NCBI GenBank assembly: GCA_949152475.1
Contig: OX424562.1
Location: 25,110,209 to 25,174,208 of the forward strand
From: Terebella lapidaria
Lineage: Eukaryota > Annelida > Polychaeta > Terebellida > Terebellidae
Reading direction: 5' to 3'
Length of the DNA: 64,000 bases
Part shown: in pieces, positions 48,851-60,631 of the stretch
Numbering within the stretch: position 1 is the stretch's first letter
How the letters are laid out: every line of letters begins with the position of its first letter
Translations under genes and position numbers: made by a program
Notes under the pieces: generated by a model
What the model saw: the letters and a program-made list of their open reading frames with translations, nothing else
Databases searched by the model: none
What the model was told of the DNA's origin: nothing

Positions 48851-49439
48851 GATTTTATAGGGGCTATTATGAATGTGGTTGTATGAATAACCCATTTACT
48901 GGCTCACAATGCACGCTGCATGTACATGGACACAAATAACAATTGAAGCGCCACCATATACCCCGATGTACCCAATACGCACAACAGTGGGAGTAAACGT
49001 TGACGGTCCCAAGGTCATGCACATGATTGTGTTTTATCCTGCTGTCAGTCAATGATTAAAAGGGAACCACACAGATCAGAAACAATACAATGTCATTTTT
49101 ACACTTTCCAGCGCCATGAAGCACTGTTAATTCTATTCAGTTGCATCTGAATGGCTGTTCCGTTCCATATTCTGTCGTTCATTTATAACCAGTCGGTTGT
49201 TCCCCCATTCTCGTCGATGTTGTTTCAGAATGTTTGCGTCTATTATTGGGGGGAAACTCAGTTGTATCATATACTCAGTTGTATGTATATGACTAAAATA
49301 GAATAACATGGTCCTGGAGTTATTAATGATGTTTTGGAGATTGTTTTAAACACAATATAATTTAGATTACCGGTGGTTAAACCAGAATTTAAGTATATAC
49401 AGGTATTTAAAACAAACAAAATATTTGTCACAGGAAAGC
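48851..49439. other. Intergenic DNA between transporter and Ly6 genes
   Basis: Only the continuing partial repeat near 48860-48930 is recognised; otherwise nothing. Confidence 0.4.
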
Positions 49440-49445
49440 TTTATT
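49440..49445 (-). terminator. Poly(A) signal of Ly6 gene
   Basis: TTTATT on the plus strand, i.e. AATAAA on the minus strand within ACCAATAAAGCTTTCC, 565 bases past the Ly6 stop codon. It is the best of a few candidates. Confidence 0.45.
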
Positions 49446-50009
49446 GGTTTTGTTTCAAACAGTAGGGATACCATAAGATAAACTTTCCATTAATTAAGAA
49501 ACCCGACACAAAATTCGAATAATTATTGATTATCTATTCAATCAAAATTAATTGTTATTAAACAAAATTTGTTTAATAAACAGTTGCAAACAGAAAAATG
49601 TGATATACAAGATACATTAACTTTTGTGCAATAGTGAAATCCATGACATGCACTACTTGAGTATTGGACACCGGCATAATACGGCTGCTTGATCGTCATA
49701 CATCACACTGTATAGTAAAAACGGATTCACCCTAGATTGATTGAATACAACAAAGTTATGGGATTTACGCATGTGTCTTTTATATCAAAAGTTATAAAAG
49801 CTAACAAACTCACGAAATCAATAAACTTGTGAAATAAAAACTAAAATAGGTCATAATGGACGACACAATAACTAAGTGGACAAAACGCTATGAATGATCA
49901 TTTCGCATGGCATCAAGCATAAGCCTCCTCAATACCGCTCCTATGTGATACACGCACGTAGTCCCTCATCAATTGCCTACGCGATCATCGGAAGACCTAG
50001 AACCTAGAC

Positions 50010-50248
50010 CTAGTACGTGGCTACCCAGGCGGCGAGACCGGCCAGGACGAGGAGCCCAGCCGTCACCCCGTGGGCGGGTGCCCCGTTGCACAGGTCCTTG
50101 TCGTCGCAGCAGCTGTGCTTGGTGATGACCGCACCGACATCCGTGTCGATCGTGTTACAAATGGCACCCGACAGGGTCCCGATACAGCCCCGGCGCCACG
50201 TCTCCGTCACGAAGCCAATCACGTCTGTCTTCGTATACGTGTACTTTA

Positions 50249-50291
<43 letters not shown>

Positions 50292-53200
50292 TTACAATGC
50301 ACTATATATTACATACAGTTTGATATAACTGCCGTGTTTACTATGGGAACAATCACTGAAGCTTACATAGCACTTTGTCGAGCAGGTGACGGGCGTCTGA
50401 CCGGTCGGATTCTTACAAGAACTGCCGCTACACTCATAACACGTCAGAGCAGTCGTCACACCTAGAAATACCACGTGTCGTTATATTATAGGATCCAACG
50501 AAAGATAAGAAAGCAAATCACGTGAAAACACATGCGGGAATCCGTTCGTAGAAGATTAGTGTCGAATACTGAGATGTCGAATTTACAGATGTAGCTGTTC
50601 ACGATTAGTGATGTACAACGACCAATATAAATATGTACATGTATATGCTTGGCAATAAAATACAATTCTCAATAATTCAATTAGTGTAGGGCATAAATTT
50701 GATTCCATTACGAGAATCACTTGAGAAAAGCATGGCACAATATATGCAAAATGAATGTAATTGAAATAAGGACACCGAGTCTTTCTGAGATACAGTTAAA
50801 CCCCTGATATCTGATACAGTGGTCCCTGTAAGATGAGACACCTCCGAAATAAGACTTCCCTGTCTGTGAAGACTTTTTTGTATTCCCCAAAGATCAATTC
50901 AACATGTAAATGAACCTGTGAAAAAAGACTTCCTGTGAGATAAGATCTCATTTTTCCTGCAAAATGTGGGGTCTTATCTTACAGGGACCACTGTAAATGC
51001 AGGGGCGCACGGGGTCGCATAATTCTGTTTCAGGAAAAGAATATTATCAATGATGATGATGACGTGTGTTCTTTTTTTAATGACTACTATAATAAAATTG
51101 CATTGAATGTTGATGGAGTAACGAATTTTACACCACCCGGGTTTGATCATAGCCAACGGCAAGATGTGAAATCGATCAGGGAACGTTATGACAAACATGC
51201 AAACGCGTATGAAACAAACAGTAGATTTAAAACAAACTACTAGAATCAGATTTTGAACAGCATATCGCCATCATATGTTAATTTTCGGACCATTGCACAC
51301 AGCTGGTCACACCCATGGTTTTACCTTGCATTAACAAGAATCATACCTGGATCTTCCCGGATAAAAGAATTCAATAGCGCGCTCATTTGTAGCACCGTTT
51401 TCAATTCAATTCCGTGTGCATATATATGTAAACACAGGATGACTACCGATGTGAAAGCAAATTGGTAGATCTAATTTGTAGGAAAAATAGTAGTCATTGC
51501 ATCGAGTAAGCCCATCAAAAATAGCAGGGTGTTTATGAAATTCAGCACCGTTTTCAATTTGGCCCAAAATTCAATATATCGTAAAGTTGTTCTTGGTCAA
51601 TAGTGTACAAATAGACGACAAAATATGCCCACCGGCGTCGGAGCCTGTGGGTTCTGGGGCCCGAGCCTCACTCTGATCGGTAACAATTTGTTTACATATA
51701 TTTTAGACACGCTCTATCATGGAGCTCAGGCCCCTCATGTCGGGTCGATCCTGGTGCCACCCCTGCGGGGAAGATAAAGTGGAAGTGAGTTATAATGCAG
51801 ACCAAACGCATACAGTCTACCTATTTTATATCATGCCCATCTGATCTGCTCAGTAACTTTTCATAAAGATTATAAAAGATGGAGTGACTTGAGTTCTTTG
51901 AGCCAAAATTTTCTCGAGGGGGGGGGGGGGGGGGGGCGGACATATTTGGGCCCTCTCAGTTTTCAATTGCTTCCGACGGCCACATGAGAAGTGTCTGTAA
52001 AATTTGAGTACCGTCGGAAAAATTATAAGCACCGAAATATGAATGTGGAAGTGGGTGGTGTTGAACTCGGAACCCATTCCGACTTTTACACATTGCCAAC
52101 GATCAATACCACGGTTCCAAACATTCCGCAAACTGCGAGCGAAAAATTAGCTCATTGTGGGACAGCGAACAATATGTACATATGATTGTTAAAAGTAAAG
52201 ATGCAGTCAGAAAATGGAACGGAACAAATCGGCTAATTTTAATACTCCAAAACAAGGAAAATTAGGCACTTTCAGAAAGTATAAGCGTGAGAAGTGGGCG
52301 ATGGCTCGGCAGTAGGGACAGAAGTGATACCCGGTTGACTGAATGCACACCGTAGTGATATTTTATGTATTCTAAAATCCAGCCGAGTAAACCCAGTAAA
52401 CCCAGTGAAGTGTATTTGACCCAATCCCTGGCCTGTCGTTAGTTGAATATGGGTCCACTGGTGCTGGTATTTCATTCACTGGATAAAACATAACATAGAC
52501 ACCAAAATCTTTTATCTGCTATAGAAGGTGATATATAGTCGAAACGTGGTTTGCGAATTTTTCACAGATTTTGATTGCAGTCATATTTATTTTTGAGGCA
52601 ACCAACAGTTACAGAGACACGGCATTATCACCACTGTATTCCTTGGGTCAGCAAATATGGGGGTAGATACCAAAATGTTGCCTCATATACTGCCATAGAA
52701 GCTGAAATATAGCTGGAAATGTGATTTTACGAATTCTCCGGAGTGTTGTGGTGGCCATTTTGGATTTTGAAACAACCAACAGTCACATAGACTCAGCATG
52801 ATCTCCATTGGATTCCTTAGATCAGAAAACGCGGAGGGTAGACAACAAAATTTTGCCTCTATCTGCCATAGCAGCTGAAATATAGCTGGAAACGTGATTT
52901 TACACATTTTCCGGGTTCGCGTAGCAGCCATTTTGGATTTTGAAACAACCAGTAGTTATAGAGACTCAGCAATATCATCATCAGATTCCTTGGGTCGGAA
53001 ATATGGGGGGAGACACTGAAATTACCAACGTAAGGGCAGTAGATAACTTGCTGGGTCAATTTTAAACTATTTTGCATATAAATGGCGGCCATCTTGGATT
53101 TTTTGGGAAAATCCCCCATGGGATTGATGGGGACCTTTTTGTGGGTTATCTATATGGTCTCCAAAGTCACTGTGCAAAAATTCAGCTTTGACACCCAAAT

Positions 53201-56200
53201 GTCTACCCCAAACCCTAAATACAGTATACTACAGGTTTTTTTCCCTTAGGGTCGAAGAGTATCCCCATGGGATTTTCAGAGAGCGTTTAAGAAGGCTCCC
53301 CAACAATGAACTGTTGCATTGGCATTCACCACTGTTTTGACCGCCTGCTTTCCTGCTCATTGTTACAATGGTGAAATCACATTCAGAATCGTATTTAATG
53401 AATTAGTTGTCTGTTCGAACGTTGCCTGAATTTCATATAATACATGTACAAGTCAGTAAGTCCCGAGGTTCCATGAGATATGTTCGCGCAGAAATTTTAT
53501 CTGACTATGCGCCGACTTTAGCATTCATTCATGTATGTTAATGCACAGTTATGTCCAATATATAGATTCCATAGATTCAAAGCATTTTTAAATAGAAGCG
53601 AATGGCTTCCTCTCGTTGTGGGAACACCACAAGGCTCTATTGTGGGCCCTTTATTTTACAATGTACATTCAATTGATTTGGTTTTACATATTGCAAAACT
53701 GTGCGAAATATTTAATTATGCTGACGATATACATTGTATGTTGTTATGGTGAAAATGTTGAAGCGTCTCTTTCACTTCCTTCCACTCTCCAGAATATTTT
53801 TTGGGCCTATGCATATGTTGAGTCCTTTTAACTGATAGACATGTCAGTTGCAAACGAGACAATCAGAGATTGCAGACCCTCGCCCTTCAGATTTAGTCAC
53901 TGAAATTAGGCGATAATTGAGAGTTTTGGTCTTAAGACCATCGGTTGTACGCCATACGATTGGGAATTGGCCAAAGAAAAATACAAAAATAGGTTGAACA
54001 TTTAATATTGATTAGAACCGGAGTTATAGTCAATTATGTGATTTTATTTTTCAGTTGCCATGGCAACCGTTTTCACCCGATTTTGGCAAAATTTTGAAGG
54101 GACTGAGCCATTACCATAGCACTCCAGCCCTATAAATTTCAAATCTATCGGACCGTTTGCCTTTGAGTTATGAGCACAGACATTTGCACTGAAACGTCGC
54201 TGGCCAAAAATAACTGAAATCGTGACCCCCAATTTTTCGACATCCGGCGATAATGGAGAGTTTTCGTCGTACGACCATCGGTCGTACACCAAACGATCGG
54301 GAATTGGCCAAAGAAAAATACAAAAATAGTTGGAAAAATTCTGAAGGGAATGAGCCAGCACCATAGCACTCTTGCCCTATAAATTTGAAATCGATCGGGT
54401 CGTTTGCCTTTTAGTTATGAGCGCAGACATTTGCACTGAAACGTCGCTGGCCAAAAATAACCGAAATCGTGACCCCCAATTTTTCGACATCGGGCGATAA
54501 TGGAGAGTTTTGGTCGTACGACCACGGGCCATATATCAGATGATCAGGAATTGGCCATAGAAAAATACAAAATTAGTAAGAAAAATTTATCTTGAATAGA
54601 ACCGGAGTTATGGTCAATTATTGATTTTTACATTTTCCGTTGCCATGGCAACAGTTTTTGTCCGATTTTGACCAGATTTGAGGAGGACCGAGCCACTGAG
54701 ATACCGCTTCATCCCTATAAGTTTCATGTTGATCGGACCATTCTCCTTTGAGATATGCGCGCGGACAGACAGACAAACGGACAGACCCAATTGCAATACC
54801 CTCTGCCCCTATCGGGGCGAGGGTAAAAATAGTGACACTAGAACAGCACACACGGGTCTTGAAAGCTAAAATATCGAGGGATTTCCTCGGTCACTTCCTC
54901 TGTTCACTCGATGGCCTAGCATGCGGCCATGCGTGATATTTGCATATTCATGAGCTTGGTGAGTGTTGATGTCTCACATACGGTGCCCAATCGTTTCGCC
55001 TTGTTGCTAGATAAAAAAAAAACGAATTCCGCGCATTTCAAGCAATGTGATGAAAATTCGATAGTTCGAGAAACTTGTGTTGTACACCAATATTCTATGT
55101 ATGAATTATCGCATTTTACCAGGACCATGTTGGAACGTAGGCGCATCCAGTGTGTGACACGGACCCAAACCATACAAAAAATCGATTTTTCACAGCAACA
55201 ATGCGGAACGGCTGGCCACCGTGGTTGAATGTGTGACGTGTCAGAGATTCCTCTCTCAACAGCTCAAAGCCCTGATTCCAATGTAAACATAAACATAAAC
55301 TTGCGCGCCTGTCAATCTTGATGTAAACACAAATTTCAGACTTCTGTTTCGGGTGGAATAGCGCATAAATAGCCATATATGCTATAATAACAGAAGACAT
55401 CGCCAGACGATATCACATTAAATTCGGCAAGGAAAAAAGTCAAATACTAACCATTGGAAAACCCCTCGAAAACCCCACATTCCAACTGGGAGACATGACC
55501 CTCGACAAAACCGACAGCTACAAGTACCTGGGAATGACCCTGAACAACCACGGAACCATGGACGACCATATAAAAAAAAACCAAGGGGAAAACAGAAGCA
55601 GCATACCAAATGATAATGGTACTGGCAACAAACCAAGAATTCCTGCAAATAGAAATGGAAACAATATGGAGACTGGTTGAATCATGCATAATGCCCATAA
55701 TAACATATGGAGCTGAAACATGGATAACAACAAAGCAAGAGGACCAAAGACTCCAAGCTCTACTAGACAACATAATCAGGAGAATCCTCAAAGCCCCTGA
55801 GACAACACCCACAGAGGCACTGCTACTTGAATCCGGCATTACAAGCATCGAAACACAAAGAGCAGAAAAACAAATACTCTATTACCACAAACTAACACAA
55901 AACGATGAAACGTCCACACTAAAAAACCTAATGCTCCAACCTAGACACCCATGGATGAAAAAACTTGAAAAAAGTCTCCACAAGCTCAAGATAAGCAAAG
56001 AAGACCTGCTCTCCAAAAACAAGCCAAAAAGCTCACCAGAAAGCAAGCACAAAAACACCAAAAAGATATCTTCTACCAGGCAGCAAGCACAAAATCAAAA
56101 ATAAGGGACCTCATAGAAAACAAACCCAGAACAGATATTGGAAAAAGGCCAACCTATATGACAAACTATGACAGATCAACATGTTCAAATATATTCCACC

Positions 56201-58072
56201 TAAGAGCAAGGATGCTAAAGCTGAAAGCGAATTACAAGAGCAAGTACCCCGAACTGAGGTGCAGATGGTGCAATGAACAAGACGAAACGCAGCACCACGT
56301 CCTAGCCAACTGCAAAAAGCTTAAACACATCACAGCTGGATGCGAGTACCACGAATACTTCAACAACAGCAAAACAAGTATCCAAAAAGCTAGCAAAACA
56401 CTCAAACAAATCAACAAGGAAATCCAAAACCTGGAACTATCACACTAAAAAAAAACAAAAAAAAAATAGATCATTCAAAATCAAATAAAACAACAATAAT
56501 AGTGCAGCTCCTGCCCTCAGTGAGCTACCTGGATACCCAGGCAAGCACAAAAAAAAAAAAAATGCGATTTTGTGATCTTTTGATATAATTGTGTCAAATG
56601 CCGCTTTAATACTGTGAAACAAAAGTTGCGAGTGATGGGGATGATGTTAGAGAGGTTTAGTTTGAACAAAATTAGAGTAAACATTGACGAGTTCCAATAC
56701 ATAACATTTGGTGAAAAGTATGAAGATGAATATGCTGGATCGTAATGTGATACAGTCGCAGACAGAAGTGAAACTATCTGGTGTAAATATTGATTTCGAA
56801 TTAAACTTTGACTCCTATATTTATGACATTATGCAGGAAAACTGGACGAAACCAAATGTACCCCGCCGCTTGTGAAGCCTTGTGTGCCCAGAAACTGTAT
56901 GTCCCTATCTTCGCAGCGTTAGACTCTAGAGACCGTCCCATTGTGCAGGTCTGACGTGGCCCACTCGACCGCTACGACCCGTGCACCAATTGACCTTACG
57001 ACTGTCATGGTTGAACACCTTTTCTGTGGAGCGTACACCTCGGACAAATACTGCCGAACAATAGCAATCCCCTCGGACAAACAACTCAAAGCATACACCG
57101 TCGATCCCAAATATCGTACACTGCTCCTTAATACTACTCGTCCATGGTTGCTTGGACTCCAACGAAAACAAAGAGACACAAAACTGGCGTTCGATGAGCA
57201 CCCTTTGAATAAATTTAACGACAGTGTATCTGCGGTCATGCCTGCGGTAGATTCACGGATCACTGCCTGCCGGACTGAGAAATGCACGAGAATGTGTTAT
57301 ATGATTAAGTGAAAAATTATATGATTAAGTGGATGATCAACTAAACGCTTCCATATGAGAGCACACGGTCAGCGTATGAACACACAAACTATATAGTAGA
57401 TATATATCTATACATGTGTAGCTTAAATGTTTTCATCCGTTTGGCTGATAGTAGCCGATGTTGGGATGTGTGTACGCATTTGATCAATAAAAACGGAATT
57501 TAAACTGCATTATATTGCAGTATACAGTTGTACTGTACAATACATCTAGCCTATTCGGATGGAGATGTAATGTCCGGTCTGTAGGACCATAGGTTCGGTA
57601 ATTTAATATAATGAGTTCATCGCGAAAATATCCCGAAAATAGGGCTGTACAGTCACATGACGGTGAGAACGGTGTGTTTTGGGGACAAACAAATATACAC
57701 CCATTGTTTCATGTGAGCAGCTCCACTCATGGTGAGTTGTTTACCGTGAAATAACCATAAGTAAACAAAGGGTGTATAGGCCTATTTGTTTGTCAACAAT
57801 ATAACACCGTATGGTCGTGTAACTGTCCAGCCCTATATAGACAATATCTTGATTTCAGCCTGATTTCAGCCGTCGAACCGTCAAATTTTCTTCAAAATTC
57901 ACATGCTGGTCATATATATATAAATATAAACAGAATGAAAAAATACAAATAAAACAGGACTTCTCAATTGAATACAAAATATTTTACTGTACAACAACAT
58001 ACAATTTGACTTACCGAGCATTGAAATCAGAACGACTGCGAGAAATGGAGCGATTCTTGAAAATCCCGTCAT
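50010..58072 (-). CDS. GPI-anchored Ly6/uPAR three-finger protein
   Basis: Three minus-strand exons, 58015-58072 (signal peptide), 50367-50461 and 50010-50243, join in phases 1 and 0 to give 128 residues. Residues 1-24 are a signal peptide (MTGFSRIAPFLAVVLISMLG...). The LU domain has ten cysteines (27, 30, 35, 46, 50, 71, 80, 96, 97, 103) with the family hallmarks LTCYEC, RRGC and CCDDKDLCN. A hydrophobic tail after N104-G105-A106 (VTAGLLVLAGLAAWV) marks GPI attachment. Such proteins sit on the outer plasma membrane and bind receptors or toxin-like ligands; the partner here is unknown. Exon 1 is 7.5 kb away and was chosen because it supplies a start codon, a signal peptide and a gtaagt donor in matching phase. 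The exon 2 donor (gtaagc) could be replaced by one further on. The last acceptor follows an AAT microsatellite that acts as its pyrimidine tract. Confidence 0.85.
50250..50291. repeat. AAT microsatellite at a splice acceptor
   Basis: An AAT run, read TTA on the minus strand, directly upstream of the acceptor of the last Ly6 exon (50243). Confidence 0.93.
50817..50994. mobile_element. Tc1/mariner-type miniature element
   Basis: A 178-bp element with inverted ends CAGTGGTCCCTGTAAGATGA / the complement of CAGTGGTCCCTGTAAGATAA, flanked by TA on both sides (50815-50816, 50995-50996 region). TA duplication plus CAGTGG ends indicates a mariner/Tc1 superfamily MITE. It lies in the Ly6 first intron. 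Confidence 0.82.
51000..52504. other. Ly6 intron DNA without recognised features
   Basis: AT-rich. A 19-base poly-G at 51918-51936 is the only clear feature. Confidence 0.5.
52505..53090. repeat. 174-bp tandem repeat, about three units
   Basis: Recurring landmarks are GCTGAAATATAGCTGGAAA (first near 52518 in diverged form, then 52697 and 52870), GGCCATTTTGGATTTTGAAA and ACTCAGCA...ATTCCTT. Spacing is about 173-174 bp. The units are diverged. Confidence 0.75.
53531..53752 (+). pseudogene. LINE reverse transcriptase fragment
   Basis: A 73-codon remnant of a non-LTR retrotransposon reverse transcriptase. It carries GTPQGSIVGPLFYNV, the conserved motif upstream of the active site, and FNYADDIH, the YADD catalytic box. 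It resembles the jockey/CR1/L2 group. Both ends are missing and nothing of the endonuclease is present. It lies in the Ly6 first intron. Confidence 0.8.
53852..54826 (+). mobile_element. Interspersed element with X-box palindromes, copy 2
   Basis: Second copy of the 35620-36686 element with the same ends and about 975 bp. Perfect GTTGCCATGGCAAC palindromes lie at 54054-54067 and 54639-54652. It lacks one of the internal X-box segments of copy 1, and it starts 100 bases beyond the LINE fragment. Confidence 0.75.
54827..55388. other. Ly6 intron DNA without recognised features
   Basis: No repeat or gene recognised. Confidence 0.4.
55389..56562 (+). mobile_element. 5'-truncated LINE, 3' end with poly(A)
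   Basis: C-terminal part of a non-LTR retrotransposon ORF2. It begins in the thumb region (DSYKYLGMTLNNHGTMDDHI), continues with IMPIITYGAETW and a helical stretch, and ends with a zinc-knuckle-like CRWCNEQDETQHHVLANC before a stop at 56446-56448. The frame slips at an A-run near 55575 and again near 56100, so the copy is dead. The 3' tail has a small hairpin (CCTGG, ATAC, CCAGG) and a 14-base poly(A) at 56549-56562. The family is not identified beyond the LINE class. Confidence 0.83.
56563..57639. other. Ly6 intron DNA with an unassigned open segment
   Basis: Contains 56941-57312, open on both strands for about 123 codons and more GC-rich than its surroundings. Neither frame resembles a known family. 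It could be decayed transposon coding sequence. Confidence 0.3.
57640..57834. mobile_element. Hairpin MITE with long inverted repeats
   Basis: Imperfect inverted repeats of about 65 bases begin GGGCTGTACAGTCACATGAC (left) and end with the complement of GGGCTGGACAGTTACACGAC (right), with TA on both sides. Total length is about 195 bp. Probably a TA-targeting MITE in the Ly6 first intron, just downstream of its first exon. Confidence 0.75.
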
Positions 58073-60631
58073 GTTTGAGTGTTTTATAGTTTACGATAAG
58101 TAGAATCCTGGTGCTGTTCAGACCGACTCTTCTGTATATTCTGTTTGATAGTCCCAAGTGGCGTGTATAGATATACATGAATCGACCCTACTCTTGCATA
58201 ACATAGCTACTACCAAGCGCGCACGAAATTGTCATTGTTCCAACGTCTATACAGACTACAGTGCATGACCTCTTCTGGAGGGGAATAGTCCACAATATCG
58301 CGCTGCCAGCTCATTTCAACATCCACCCCCTAACCGAAGGCGCCCCCCCCCCCCCTCACCGAACCTTCTCCCCCCCCCCCCCATGTCAGTTGTGTTAATA
58401 GATGGGATTCATCTACGGTGGCTTTGAAGTTCTCTGAAACATATTTTGCCTGATGGCTGCACACTCAAACGCTCTTGTAAACCTTGTTATTGGAAAAACA
58501 TCAATTATGTGTGTGTGGCAGATTTTCGATGAATACTATGAAAACGTTAATTTATCACCCAACTGAGGTCACCCGGTGCGTTTGAACAAGTCATATGCTG
58601 GTTCCATAACTCGTTGACAAGTCGATACTATCGTATAAACCTAATCCAGATATACAAATAATATCAAGATTAGAAATCTTATTAAAATTGAAAATTGTCA
58701 AATATTTTATCATGGCTTAAAAAGACAGTCTATAACAATTCATAATAAATGATTTTTGGCGGGTTCGAGCCCCGCTCTCGGCGATCAAAATTCACTCAGC
58801 GGATCAAGGGTTACCCCTCACTTCTCAGTCCGTCGGCCTGGAGCGGACACTAATATGGTGACCAGGTGATACATTGTAGTGCAGCTGTGGCTCGCTGTGT
58901 ATTATTTCCGAACTTATGGAAATTATGGGAAATTAGGGAATTATAAACATCACTTACAAGACAAAAGAAACTTGAAAATCACTTCCATAAGAGGCACCCA
59001 AAAAATCAAAATGGGTTAAAATTGGTGCGGCGATTTCGAGATACTGGGTGTTTTACCAATAACCGAAAAAAGGCCATTCTGGTTGACCCATAAATGTGAG
59101 GATCAGTCAAGACACAGGTCATCTGTATCCTTCATTCATCACGGATTATGATGTTTGACATTCCCAGCGAACATTTGTATTATTTTATTTTTTTTATAAT
59201 TTATTTCAAATTTTAATTCATTTCACATTTTAACTCATTGAAAGTCAATTAGAAGAGAAATGCTCTGCTTCACTATGTTCCTGTTATGGCCAATTTTCGG
59301 GACCCTTTTTCTAAGCCCACCCTGTACTAATGTCAGGTAAATGACTTTGCACTCAGCCAATCTAAAGTCTATCGTGTATTTCATCACAGTATTCCATAAC
59401 CGTTACTTGAAGAAATTCAAAGAATAACATCAAACATTACAGAATATTTCCATACAATTGTGGCCTGTATATTATGCTGTATCATTATCTGATGTTAGTA
59501 CCCATTACTGAACGTATGATCAGGAAATTCTCTGCCTGTATAGTCCATGTGTAAAAGGCGTAATAAGATATGGGTACAAAAAGTGCATTTATTGCAGGAA
59601 ATCAGGCAATACTGAAGAACATGACATCCGCACAGGGTGCATTGGATGACTAAATGATATGATTAAGTATTATAATTACAAGTTATCTTCACTAATTCTA
59701 CACAAAGTATCATTCTATGAAACTAATATTCACATATCCAAAACTATTTTGAGCTTAGGTGACAGTTCACACGGACAATTAGAAAAATTGAAGATTAATA
59801 CTATGGAGGGTTTTTAGGCCCAAAATTCGTTACATTCCTGTCTACATTTTCTTGTCAAAGTGCTTTATGCATATCGCAATATTCTATATGAATCATTGTA
59901 ATTTTCACATTTTCTACTTCAAATTTCCATCCTGTAACTGCGAAGTGCTAGCTCCTTCTTGCTGAATGCTTCATGCCAAGTTCTATATCGTTTACTCGTT
60001 ATCATATACCCATTATCCTTCAGCCTTTATCGCCCAGGGCCGCGGCTTACTGGAGTTACATTGAAAATTTAAGCGGAAACTGGTATTATCGCCCGGAATT
60101 TCGATGGGACTGTTTGCAAGTTTCAGAACTTCTACCACCATTCGATAGATGTAGACACTATACAGGGAAACACTCATGCATGCCAAATTTTACTGTTGAT
60201 CACTGGTTCAACATCTGATATGGCACTGTGACCAACATTCGATATGGTGACCCTATATCAATAATTTCTCATACATACATTAAGTATTGCTTACTGTTAA
60301 ATACACCCGTTTAAAGGCATCGATTTACCTAAATTGAAAAGTTGGATGATTAATTTGTTATAAAACGATTTGGTTTACAATAATCTATATAGTTTTGATT
60401 ACAGTAACTTTATCACTGATGCCAATTCATTCAACTTTCTTTGTCAATATCAATATTTATTTTGTGTAAATTGTAACATGGAGTAGTGTAAAAGAGCGAA
60501 CAGACTAGACCTAGCTAGGCCTACTGTTCTCAAAATTATTTGTTCGAATTAGTCACGTATCCTTTCCAACTGTGAATATGAATCAGGGGTCCCGGTTATT
60601 CTTGATGCCTAGCATCTGCGATTTTACCAGG
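58073..60631. other. DNA upstream of the Ly6 gene
   Basis: No gene recognised. Two 13-base poly-C runs (58343-58355, 58370-58382) lie about 300 bases upstream of the Ly6 start. The stretch 58755-58935 begins with a tRNA B-box-like GGGTTCGAGCCCC and may be a SINE remnant, though no A box is visible. The rest is AT-rich. Confidence 0.35.

Noticed and set aside
53531-53831. Host gene suggested by a 73-codon frame
   Set aside because: It carries reverse transcriptase motifs of a LINE and is truncated at both ends.
58757-58780. tRNA gene suggested by GGGTTCGAGCCCC
   Set aside because: Only a B-box-like element; no A box or acceptor stem upstream. At most a SINE remnant.
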